DNA of 48,943 nt. Origin: Myxococcales bacterium (GTDB taxonomy: Bacteria > Myxococcota_A > UBA796 > GCA-2862545). Where the stretch lies: NCBI GenBank assembly GCA_019634415.1, contig JAHQVJ010000051.1, positions 1 through 48,943 on the forward strand. The letters are read 5' to 3'. Below the pieces are notes generated by a model. It was not told where the DNA came from. It saw nothing but the letters and a program-made list of their open reading frames with translations, and did no database searches. Positions 10,163 through 18,354 of the stretch are shown in pieces (the first letter of the stretch is position 1; each line of letters starts with the position of its first letter). The translations under genes were made by a program, and so were the position numbers.

Positions 10163-11623
10163 TCACGCGTCGGCGAGGACGTCGAGGGGCGAGCACATCT
10201 CTCGGACGAACGGCATGTGACCGCGGATCGCCTCGCGACCCCATCGCACCGCGGTCATCGCGTCGCGCAGAGAGGGCACGAGGTTCATGGGCGACAGGGT
10301 CCGAGAGTGCGCCACGTACAGGTCGGCGAAGCGACGCTCGGCGTTGACGTTGGCGGCCCGCACCAGCTGCTGGAACGGAAACCACGCCAGCCGACGCGGG
10401 TTGGGCGCGAAGCAGTCCAGCGCGAGCACGAAGGCGTTGCGGCGACCGCCCACCAGCCCCGCCGTGGCCGTCTCCCAGGCCGCACGCGCGGGCACGTTGG
10501 AGGTGAGCCCACCCTCCCCCAGCCGCGTGATCCCGTAGCCGCCGTACAGGTTGCCCAGGATCCGGTGCATCCGAGGATCGTGACGCAGCACGTCGTAGTG
10601 GATGACGGCCGGCACCGCGGCGGAGAAGCCCGCGGCATCGAGCACGTCGAACTCGGTGGTGCCCGGATCCCGACCGAGCACGATGCAGCGGAGCGAGTCC
10701 CGCCGCGCCGTGAACTCCCGCACCACGCCGATGGCCTTGAGCGTGCCCGCGATCCCGGCCAAGCCGGCACGGATGCCGCTGCGGCGCACATCGTCGTCGA
10801 GGAGGTGCTCGTAGTAGTCGAGGTCGTGCTTGAGCGCGTCCACGGTGATCCCGGTGGCGACGATGAGCAGCGGGATCTGCATGTCGCCGATCTGCATGGG
10901 CTCGCCGTCGTCGCGCTCGAACAGGGTGCCCAGGGCATTGCGCAGCTTGAGGCGCAACGTGGCGGGCAGACCGTACCGGTTGGTCGTCTCGAGCACCTGG
11001 AACACCCCGCCCCAGGACAAGCGCCGCGCCGCCGACACCAGCGGAGCGAAGTCGTAGCGACGACGCCGCGCGCGGAACAGCGACATCAGCGCACCAATGG
11101 AGGTGCCCACCATCAGATCCGGAACGAGCCCGGAGCGCTCCAGCTGCTGGTACACCCCAGGGTAGACGTAGCCCGCGCCTCCTCCTCCACCGGAGGCCAC
11201 CACCCACAGGCGCTGGGTGACCTCGGCCTCCAGCGCGTCGCGATCCACCGGCGTGTGAGCGAGCAAGCTCCGTCGCGCCTGCTGCGTGCGCGCCGTCAGC
11301 TCCTCCAGGAAGGGGATGAGCGCACCCACGGAGTCCGCATCGGCGATGCGGGGCGACAGCGTACGCTGTACCCACTGGGCATGGAGCGCCACGGGGCCTG
11401 CCACCTCCACGTCGGCGCCATCGCACGTGCGCACGTGGGTGAGGCGGGCGAAGGACAGCGCATAGCGCAGCACCGACAGCACCGGCCGCATCCGCTCGTC
11501 ACCGCGATCCACGAAGAGGCGCACCACGTCTCGTTCGAGCTTGTCGAGCGGCCGCCTGCGCGCCGCCCAGCGCTCCGTGTCGAACCCCTCCACGCCCGGG
11601 TCTCCCTGACGTGCTGGTATCAC
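10163..11623 (-). CDS. Patatin-like phospholipase domain protein
   Basis: About 486 residues. An N-terminal region of about 135 residues with no recognised domain precedes a patatin-like alpha/beta domain. The Gly-rich oxyanion loop (ASGGGGGAGYVYPG, 143-156) and the nucleophile elbow GTSIG with Ser175 are present. The catalytic Asp motif (DGG/DGA in the family) reads EGG at 370-372 within GEGGLTSNVP. The usual Arg/Lys of the oxyanion loop is also missing. It may be a divergent lipase with Glu in the dyad or an inactive homologue. GTG 11623 overlaps the helicase stop codon as GTGA, so the two are translationally coupled and likely share an mRNA. Confidence 0.85.
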   Translation of the reverse strand: MIPARQGDPGVEGFDTERWAARRRPLDKLERDVVRLFVDRGDERMRPVLSVLRYALSFARLTHVRTCDGADVEVAGPVALHAQWVQRTLSPRIADADSVGALIPFLEELTARTQQARRSLLAHTPVDRDALEAEVTQRLWVVASGGGGGAGYVYPGVYQQLERSGLVPDLMVGTSIGALMSLFRARRRRYDFAPLVSAARRLSWGGVFQVLETTNRYGLPATLRLKLRNALGTLFERDDGEPMQIGDMQIPLLIVATGITVDALKHDLDYYEHLLDDDVRRSGIRAGLAGIAGTLKAIGVVREFTARRDSLRCIVLGRDPGTTEFDVLDAAGFSAAVPAVIHYDVLRHDPRMHRILGNLYGGYGITRLGEGGLTSNVPARAAWETATAGLVGGRRNAFVLALDCFAPNPRRLAWFPFQQLVRAANVNAERRFADLYVAHSRTLSPMNLVPSLRDAMTAVRWGREAIRGHMPFVREMCSPLDVLADA

Positions 11624-14028
11624 TCCGTGGCGGCGCCCTCCGCGAAGAAGGCAGCCACGCTGCCAGGCGGGTCGTCGGCCACCTCGGCCGCGAACCCCTC
11701 GGGCAGCAGCTGTTGCACCTCCCTCCAGCGGAATCGGCGGCCGACGAGCAGCACCACGCCCCGGTCCTCGGGTCGGCGAATCAGTCTCCCTGCCGCCTGG
11801 ACCACCCGGGTGATCCCGGGCACCAGCGAGGCGTAGAAGAACCCCGAGCCATGGGTCAGCTCGTAGTGCTCTCGCAGCAGGTCGCGGGACAGCCCCACCG
11901 GGGGCAGCGCCGGCCCGACCACCACTACGGCGGACAGGGCCCCTGGCGGCAGATCGATCCCCTCGGCGTAGATCCCCCCCAGCACCGCGGCGAGCACCAC
12001 GGACTCCCCGTCGTCGGCCAGCGCCTCGAGGAAGCGGCTCCGCGCGGCGTCGTCCATGTCGCGCGCCTGCAGCAGCACCCGCCGGCCCGTCAGCTGCCAG
12101 CGCTCGGCCACGTCCTCCAGCATGGCGAAGGACGGAAAGTACACGGCGACGTTGCCCGGCACAGCCTCGATACAGGCCTGGGCGAGTGCGGCGGTCGCAG
12201 GGGCGTGCCGCTCCCGATCCGCGTAGGCGGTGGAGATCCGCGGAGCGACGAGCACCCGGCGACGCTCGGGTGGGAACGGCGACGCCACCGACACCACGTC
12301 CACCTGCTCGGTGGTCAGGCCCAGCTGTCGCGCGAAGAAGTCGTGTGGCCGCAGCGTGGCCGACAGCCCCACGAAGCCGCCGAGCGACGCGATCTGGCTG
12401 CCCAGCTGGGGGCTCGGATCGAGGCAGACCAACCCCACGCTCCGGGCCTCTCCGCGCCGCGCCACGGGCACCACGGCATCTCCCACCGACGCCAACCCCG
12501 AGGCGAAGCGCAGCACCTGTCGGGCGAGGGTCAGCCAGGCATCGTCGGTGGTCTGCCACGAGATCGCGCCATCGGCCTTGAGCAGCGCATAGTCCAGTCC
12601 CACCGCGTCCACGGCCTCGGCGAGGGACTCCCAGCGCTCTGCGTCGGGCTCGAACACCTGCTCGTCCCCCGAGGAACGGCCCTTGGCCCCGTCGATGGCG
12701 TCGACCAACGCCGCCTCGATGCGCTGCGTGAGCGACGTGAAGACGGCGAACCGGGGCCCCGCCGACCACAGCTGCGCCGCCGCCTCGCGGACCACGGCGA
12801 GCTCGACGCGGGGCGAGAAGTAGCCCCGCACCCGCTCGGGAAGCTGATGCACCTCGTCCACCACCACCACCCAGCCGCCTGCGGCGTCCTCACCGAAGTG
12901 GCGCCGCAGGTGCACGGAGGGGTCGAAGACGTAGTTGTAGTCGCCCACGACCACGTCGAGCTGCCCCGACACGTCCAGCGCCACCTCGAAGGGGCAGACC
13001 ACGTGCTGGAGGGCCAGCGCCTCGAGCAGATCGGACCCCAGGTGCTCCTCGCGATCGGCCAGCCGGTCGATCATCGCCGTGGCCCGAAGCTTGTCGTAGT
13101 AGCCCTCGGCGAACCGGCAGGCGTCGGGCCGGCAGCTCACCTCGTCGTTGAGGCAGACCTTGTGCTTCGCCCGGATCGTCACCGACCGCAGGGGCACCCC
13201 CACCTCGGACATCGCCCTAAGGGCGCGCATCGCCCCTTGCTGCTGTGTGGTTCGCGCGGTCGCCCAGAACACCTGCTTGTCGTGCGCCAGGGCGTGCCGC
13301 AGCGCGCCCGTCAGTGCCGCGGCCGTCTTCCCCAGGCCCGTGGGCGCCTCCACCAGCACGGACAAGCCCGCATCGAGGCCCCACTGGGTGGCCTCCACGA
13401 TCTCGCGCTGGCCGGGCCTCCAGGTGGCGAAGGGGGCCTCGACGGTGCGGCTCCGGCGCCCAGCGAGCCATGCGATTCGCCGCTCGCGAGCGTCCACCAG
13501 CTCCTGCAGGCGCTCCTTGACGACCTGCGCCACCTGGGCTTGCTGCAGCGCCACACCCAGCACGTGGGTCGCTCCATCCGCCACGGACACCAGCACCAAC
13601 CGTCCGACGGGGCGCGCGTAGCCAGACTCGGCGAGCATCCACAGGTAGATCTCGAGCTGAGCGACGAAGGCAGGCCACTCCTCCGCCGTGGTGCCATACA
13701 GCCGCGCCGCATCCAGCACGGTGGACTTCACCTCCTCCACCACCGTGTGGCCGTCCTCCTCGGCGAGCCCGTCCACCCGTCCCTGGACCACGCAGGTCCA
13801 GGCATCCACGGCCACCTGGCGCTTCAGCGACACCTCGGCCCGGTAGGCCTCGTTCTTGGCCGACTGATCGAGCTGCCAGTCGAGGTGGATCTGACGTCCG
13901 ACGGCAGCGCGCGCGGCCCGTCGCTGCACCACCTCGAGGGTGAGGTGCCCCTGGGGGGCCCCCTGAACCACGAGGTCACGCACGGAGCACGTCAGCGTTC
14001 GCTCTGCGTCGTCGTAGCGGATCGCCAT
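11620..14028 (-). CDS. XPD/DinG-family superfamily 2 helicase with N-terminal PD-(D/E)XK nuclease-like domain
   Basis: About 802 residues. Residues 1-180 look like a RecB/Cas4-type nuclease fold with the motif Asp85 (GRVDGL) and Glu99-Val-Lys101 (VVEEVKS). Residues 200-800 are an iron-sulphur helicase: Walker A EAPTGLGKT (228-235), DEVH box (391-394), four Cys at 292, 299, 304 and 345 positioned for a 4Fe-4S cluster as in XPD/DinG, and a helicase C-terminal half with VVQAAGRLIRR near the end. It probably unwinds DNA 5' to 3' in repair. The nuclease fusion distinguishes it from E. coli DinG. It follows the Sel1 lipoprotein gene by 10 bases and is coupled to the patatin gene. Confidence 0.9.
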   Translation of the reverse strand: MAIRYDDAERTLTCSVRDLVVQGAPQGHLTLEVVQRRAARAAVGRQIHLDWQLDQSAKNEAYRAEVSLKRQVAVDAWTCVVQGRVDGLAEEDGHTVVEEVKSTVLDAARLYGTTAEEWPAFVAQLEIYLWMLAESGYARPVGRLVLVSVADGATHVLGVALQQAQVAQVVKERLQELVDARERRIAWLAGRRSRTVEAPFATWRPGQREIVEATQWGLDAGLSVLVEAPTGLGKTAAALTGALRHALAHDKQVFWATARTTQQQGAMRALRAMSEVGVPLRSVTIRAKHKVCLNDEVSCRPDACRFAEGYYDKLRATAMIDRLADREEHLGSDLLEALALQHVVCPFEVALDVSGQLDVVVGDYNYVFDPSVHLRRHFGEDAAGGWVVVVDEVHQLPERVRGYFSPRVELAVVREAAAQLWSAGPRFAVFTSLTQRIEAALVDAIDGAKGRSSGDEQVFEPDAERWESLAEAVDAVGLDYALLKADGAISWQTTDDAWLTLARQVLRFASGLASVGDAVVPVARRGEARSVGLVCLDPSPQLGSQIASLGGFVGLSATLRPHDFFARQLGLTTEQVDVVSVASPFPPERRRVLVAPRISTAYADRERHAPATAALAQACIEAVPGNVAVYFPSFAMLEDVAERWQLTGRRVLLQARDMDDAARSRFLEALADDGESVVLAAVLGGIYAEGIDLPPGALSAVVVVGPALPPVGLSRDLLREHYELTHGSGFFYASLVPGITRVVQAAGRLIRRPEDRGVVLLVGRRFRWREVQQLLPEGFAAEVADDPPGSVAAFFAEGAATE

Positions 14029-14038
14029 CCGCCGCGCT

Positions 14039-14959
14039 CTATCCGTCCAAGCCCATGGCGGTCTTCAGCTTGTCGATGGAGCCCTTGTCGCGAGGGCGCT
14101 CGAGGATCTCGATGATGGGCAGGACCTTCCGGCCCTTGCGGGACTCCTGAAGATGGGCCTTGAGGTGCTCCCAGGACCACTTGCTGCCATCGCCTTCCGA
14201 CAGGGTGGCGTACGACGCGACGAGATCGGGCGCGACTGCCTTGATGGACTCCCCGGCTGCCAGACGCAGGCCGTGCACCTCGGCCATGCCCACATCCTTG
14301 GCCGAGCCGGTGCCCAGGAGCCGGTCGAGCACGTCGCGTGCGCGGCGCTGATCCCCGTTGAGGATCAGTAGCTCCGCGAGGCGAGCGCAGGCCTTGGGTC
14401 GCCCGAGATCACAGGCTCGCTGGGCGAAGGTGCGGCTCTTCGACAGATCGCGAGGCACGCGCGCTCCCAGCTTGAACATCGACGACAGGTCGTCGCAGCT
14501 GGCCACGTGATCGGCCTTGCAGGCCTGCTCCATCAGCACCACGGCGGCTGGGGCGTCGGCGTCGACCCCGATGCCGTTGAGCACCATGTCGGCGGCGCGA
14601 GCGCACCCATCGACGGACCCCGCCTCGCAGCCCTTGCGAAAGAACTCCACGGCCGCGGACGAGTCGCGATCCACCCCCTCGCCAGCCGAGGTCATGGAGC
14701 CCAACTTGGTGCAGCCTCCTCCGTCGCCCCCCTCACATGCCTTGCCATAGAGCTGTGCGGCCATGGCCACGTCGGCCTCCACACCGTCGCCCTCTTCGTA
14801 GAGCGCTGCCAGGTTGGCACAGTCCGAGGCGGCCCCCTCGTCGCAGCCCTGGGTGAACCGCTCCACGTCGTTGGCGGGCTCCGTGCCCTCGGGGTCCTCG
14901 GACCCAGCCGTGCACCCCCAGGACAGCGAGCAACAGACGACGATGCGGAACAGCTTCAT
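14039..14959 (-). CDS. Sel1-like repeat lipoprotein
   Basis: A 306-residue lipoprotein with signal peptide and lipobox ending at Cys16 (SLSWGC). Residues 35-215 carry Sel1-type alpha-alpha repeats, recognisable by the recurring pattern of A...LY..G.GV..D...A...Y..AC..G...GC, for example NLAALYEEGDGVEADVAMA and KLGSMTSAGEGVDRD. The C-terminal 80 residues are Lys-rich with no recognised domain. Sel1 repeats mediate protein-protein contacts, and in secreted forms often cell-envelope regulation. It lies in the minus-strand run immediately ahead of the helicase gene. Confidence 0.85.
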   Translation of the reverse strand: MKLFRIVVCCSLSWGCTAGSEDPEGTEPANDVERFTQGCDEGAASDCANLAALYEEGDGVEADVAMAAQLYGKACEGGDGGGCTKLGSMTSAGEGVDRDSSAAVEFFRKGCEAGSVDGCARAADMVLNGIGVDADAPAAVVLMEQACKADHVASCDDLSSMFKLGARVPRDLSKSRTFAQRACDLGRPKACARLAELLILNGDQRRARDVLDRLLGTGSAKDVGMAEVHGLRLAAGESIKAVAPDLVASYATLSEGDGSKWSWEHLKAHLQESRKGRKVLPIIEILERPRDKGSIDKLKTAMGLDG

Positions 14960-15019
14960 GGACCCTCCGAGCCGATACTACTCCGCCGCTGTCGACGAAC
15001 GGTGTTCGGCGTTCGGCGG

Positions 15020-15574
15020 TCAGCCGTCACCGCAGGCCTGCAGACACTCCAGGTAGTCGTCCCACTCCGGGCCCGAGTACGAGCCCCGCACACCGACGCA
15101 TCGTGCCTCGATCGCACACTCGGCGTTGCAGTGATCTCGGGTGCCCGGCAGGCAGTAGTCGTCGGGGGGCTCCTCGTCGGACCACCACATCTGGAAGTCG
15201 CAGGTCACGAGGACCTCCTCCGCCTCGTCGCACCGAGTGCCGCTGCAGGTCCACACGTCGAGACAGGCGTCGAGCTGTAGCGCCTCGTCGAGGGGCGAGC
15301 AGTCCTGCGTGGCCTCGTCGATGGCCCGCAGGCACGCATCCGCCCTCCCCTCGGCGAGCTCACAGTCCCGAAAGGCGGCCGCACTGCGGTTGCTCGACGC
15401 CTCGTAGTCCGAGACGCACTCCCGCGTGTTCCCCCACAGCGCCATGAACCCGGCGGGGTCGCACGTCTCGGCGTGGGTGCAGATCGCCTCGGCGCGCTCT
15501 GCCTCGAAGTTGCGGGAGAACGGCGCACTGGCGCACCCGGCCGCCAGAACCAGGGCGGTGAAGCGTACCTGCAT
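15020..15574 (-). CDS. Cys-rich lipoprotein, function unknown
   Basis: A 184-residue protein with a short leader and a lipobox-like AAGC (Cys14). The mature part has many Cys residues in spaced pairs (ICTHAETC, CLDVWTC, CNAECAIEARC, CLQAC), suggesting a disulfide-stabilised extracytoplasmic domain. The style resembles the Cys-rich lipoproteins at 45419 and 46030, though spacing differs. It lies 26 bases downstream of the PEP-CTERM membrane protein gene on the same strand and may be part of that transcript. Confidence 0.7.
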   Translation of the reverse strand: MQVRFTALVLAAGCASAPFSRNFEAERAEAICTHAETCDPAGFMALWGNTRECVSDYEASSNRSAAAFRDCELAEGRADACLRAIDEATQDCSPLDEALQLDACLDVWTCSGTRCDEAEEVLVTCDFQMWWSDEEPPDDYCLPGTRDHCNAECAIEARCVGVRGSYSGPEWDDYLECLQACGDG

Positions 15575-15600
15575 GTCAGACCTCGGCCGTGCCCCTGAAC

Positions 15601-18354
15601 CTACCTACCACGGCGTTCCTCGGTGCCGCGACGGCGACGACGCCCCAGCATCAGCAGGCCCCCTCCGATCCCCATGAGCAACCAGGTCTGGGGCTCCGGT
15701 GCCGAGGTGACGTCGGGCAGGTCCTCGGAGCCGGTCTCCACCTCGCGGTCGAAGCGATCCTCCGATTCCTCGGCCCGCTTCAGCGCATCGCGCTGAGCCT
15801 GGTTCACGAGCACGATCATCGACGAGTAGGCCGTCACCACGTCGTGGCGAACGGCCAGGGCGTGCACTGCGTCGAGGTGGTCCAGGCTGCCCTCGGGCGC
15901 CGCCCGGTCGAGGGCGGCGATGGCCTGTCGCGCCGCAATGTGCGCGAACAGGCCGCCGCCACCAGCCTTCTCGGTGCGTTCGTCGACGGGGTTGAACGTG
16001 AACCGGTACCCGTCGTGCAGATCGGGATCGGACATGCGCGCGATCAGCGCCTGCACGGAGTCCGCCACTCCGCCTCCGCTGCGCGCCATCGCGTCCAGGG
16101 TGGCATCGGCGTAGGCCTGGGGCAGCACGCCGCCGAGGTGGAGGAGCCACAGGGGCGCGTCGGACGGCCACCCCACCAAGGCCTCGGGCTCGCCTGCCAG
16201 CGATGCCAGCTCGTAGGAGCCCTCGTCCGTCACCACCACGAGCGGCCCGCTGCCTCCCAGCCGAGCGGCATCTGCGACTTGATCGCTTAGCGCCCGCGCG
16301 CCGAAGAACAACGCGCTCGCCGCGTCGTAGCCGTCGCACCGCTGCACGACGGCGTCACGGGTGCAGATCACCTCCAGCTGGGTGCGCTCCGCCAGCGCTC
16401 GCAGGGTCTGCGACACCGCAGCGCGGTGGGCGTCCATCGACCGTGTGCCGTCCACCAGCACCCGGATCCGGCCAGGCAGCGGCCCCGCGGCCTGCTGGGC
16501 GGGCACCGCCACCACCTCGAAGCCGGCCACCACCGCACGCTGCACCCGGCGAGCTGCGTCGGGAGCGGCGACGCGTCGCGGCGTCCACGGATCCTGGGCA
16601 TCGAGGGCCACGGACGTCTGGTCGACCCAGCGCTCGGTGTCGGCGTCCCAGAACAGGTTGCGCGCCTCGCGCAGGCTGGGCAGCGGCCAGTGCGCCTCGC
16701 CCCCCTCGCCCATCCGCGGCACCACCACCTCGAGCCACAGGTGCATCGGTGGCCCCTCCGAGGCGATGGACCACACGTCGTCGGCGCGTCCCGTGCGCGG
16801 CTCGATGGGGAAGGCGCGCAGTCGATACTGCTGCGGCCCCACCTGCTCGAGCAGTGCGGGATCCACCCGACGGCGCACCTGTTCCTTGTAGACCTGCTGC
16901 GCCGCACCTCGCGGGGCCACCACGTGGTGGAACGCCTCCACCCGGTCGGCGGTGGTGCCGAGCCACAGCCCGGTCACGGCGGCGGTCTCGGGCAGCGAGA
17001 AGGACAGGAAGATCTCCTGCTGCTGCCAGGTGCGGTTGCGGTAGACGTCGTGGATGGTGACCCGGGCGAAGTCGCCCTGTGGCTGCACCTCGACGTGCTG
17101 GGACTCCAGGTGCACCTTCTGCTCACCGACGTCGAGAAGGCCTGCCTGAGCGTCCTGCCAGTTCCAGGTCTGACGGGCCGCAGCCAGCAGCGTGGACCGC
17201 TCGGCTCTACGCATGGGACGGTCGAAGAACGCGCCGTAGTGGGCCTCGGCCCATCCGGCGTCGGACGGGGCCCAGCCTCGCAGTCCCCCCGGTGCCCGGT
17301 CGGGGTTCACGGGCTGGTACAGGAACGGCGCCATGGCCACGCACCACACGCGCTGGGCCGTCGAGCCGAGGAGCTCGCTGCCGGCCTCGCGCCACAGCTG
17401 TCGCACGTGCTCACCGTCCGGATCGGAGTCCAGCCATCGCTCGGACGACAGGAAGGCCGCGATCAACCCCTGACGGATCCGCTCGCTGTCCTGAAGCGCT
17501 GCCTTCCGATCGGCGTCCGAGGCGATGTGCTGGAGCGCATCGAAGGCGGCGTGCTGCGGCTGACGAGTGGCCAGCGCGAAGGCCCCGATCACGAGCCCGA
17601 TGGTGGCCACGCTGGTGACACCGGCCACCGCCGGCCCCAGCCGTGCCTGGCTGGCGCGGTGCACCAGCTGCCAAGAGCGCACGCTGATCCCCACGGCAGC
17701 GAGCGGGAACAGCGCGAACACCAGCATCGTCATCAGCCAGAACAACATCATCGGCAGCACCCAGACCATCTGGGGATGCCGCCACAGCTCGGCCAGCAGC
17801 TCCAGGGGCCGGAAGTTCCACACCACCTCGGTCAGGAAGAGCACCCACAACCCCGAGGCGTAGATCCCCACCACCACGGCGCACCAGATCCCGGCCACGA
17901 GGTAGGCAGCGTGGGCCGAGAGGCGTACGAGCTGCAGCCCGTCGGAGGCCTCCTCCACCCCGTGCACCAGCGTGCGCAGCAGCGCCGCTGCTCCCACGGC
18001 CACCAGGCCCAGGGCCAGGGCCGTCGACCAGGTGAGCTGCTGGATGGCGAACATGCGAACGAGCAGCAACAGCAGCACGGGCGCCTGCACACCGTAGAAC
18101 AATGACAGGAGCCGGCCCGGGTCTCGTCGCAGCCACACGAACCCCACCACCATCCCCACGGCGGGCGTGACCAGGATCGCGGCTCCCAGCACCACGTAGG
18201 GCCACGGCACCATGCCCGACAGCGCCGCCACCGTCATCTCCCAGAGCACGGCGGGTCCCAGACCCACCCAGAGAACGGTGAAGAACAAGAGGTTCCAACC
18301 CCAGAACAGGCCATGTCCCACGAAGGGCCACACCTGGTCGACCACACGCTTCAC
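15601..18354 (-). CDS. Multi-pass membrane protein with VIT and vWA domains and a PEP-CTERM tail (probable exosortase target)
   Basis: A 917-residue protein. Residues 1-290 hold about eight hydrophobic segments. A VIT-like beta domain follows (about 400-570; LESQHVEVQPQGDFARVTIHDVY region), then a vWA domain (about 640-800) with a MIDAS-like DGTRS in VLVDGTRSM. The C-terminus has the three-part exosortase sorting signal: APEP at about 885-888, the hydrophobic TWLLMGIGGGLLMLG, and an Arg cluster. PEP-CTERM proteins normally lack multiple N-terminal membrane helices; a rare family of membrane PEP-CTERM proteins is known and this resembles it. The GTG start at 18354 overlaps the exosortase stop as GTGA, so enzyme and substrate are coupled. 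Confidence 0.88.
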   Translation of the reverse strand: MKRVVDQVWPFVGHGLFWGWNLLFFTVLWVGLGPAVLWEMTVAALSGMVPWPYVVLGAAILVTPAVGMVVGFVWLRRDPGRLLSLFYGVQAPVLLLLLVRMFAIQQLTWSTALALGLVAVGAAALLRTLVHGVEEASDGLQLVRLSAHAAYLVAGIWCAVVVGIYASGLWVLFLTEVVWNFRPLELLAELWRHPQMVWVLPMMLFWLMTMLVFALFPLAAVGISVRSWQLVHRASQARLGPAVAGVTSVATIGLVIGAFALATRQPQHAAFDALQHIASDADRKAALQDSERIRQGLIAAFLSSERWLDSDPDGEHVRQLWREAGSELLGSTAQRVWCVAMAPFLYQPVNPDRAPGGLRGWAPSDAGWAEAHYGAFFDRPMRRAERSTLLAAARQTWNWQDAQAGLLDVGEQKVHLESQHVEVQPQGDFARVTIHDVYRNRTWQQQEIFLSFSLPETAAVTGLWLGTTADRVEAFHHVVAPRGAAQQVYKEQVRRRVDPALLEQVGPQQYRLRAFPIEPRTGRADDVWSIASEGPPMHLWLEVVVPRMGEGGEAHWPLPSLREARNLFWDADTERWVDQTSVALDAQDPWTPRRVAAPDAARRVQRAVVAGFEVVAVPAQQAAGPLPGRIRVLVDGTRSMDAHRAAVSQTLRALAERTQLEVICTRDAVVQRCDGYDAASALFFGARALSDQVADAARLGGSGPLVVVTDEGSYELASLAGEPEALVGWPSDAPLWLLHLGGVLPQAYADATLDAMARSGGGVADSVQALIARMSDPDLHDGYRFTFNPVDERTEKAGGGGLFAHIAARQAIAALDRAAPEGSLDHLDAVHALAVRHDVVTAYSSMIVLVNQAQRDALKRAEESEDRFDREVETGSEDLPDVTSAPEPQTWLLMGIGGGLLMLGRRRRRGTEERRGR

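Noticed and set aside
10570..12769. Long open frames on other strands and frames across the patatin and helicase genes
   Set aside because: Their translations are Arg-, Gly- or His-rich with no recognisable motif, while the minus-strand frames contain complete catalytic motifs.
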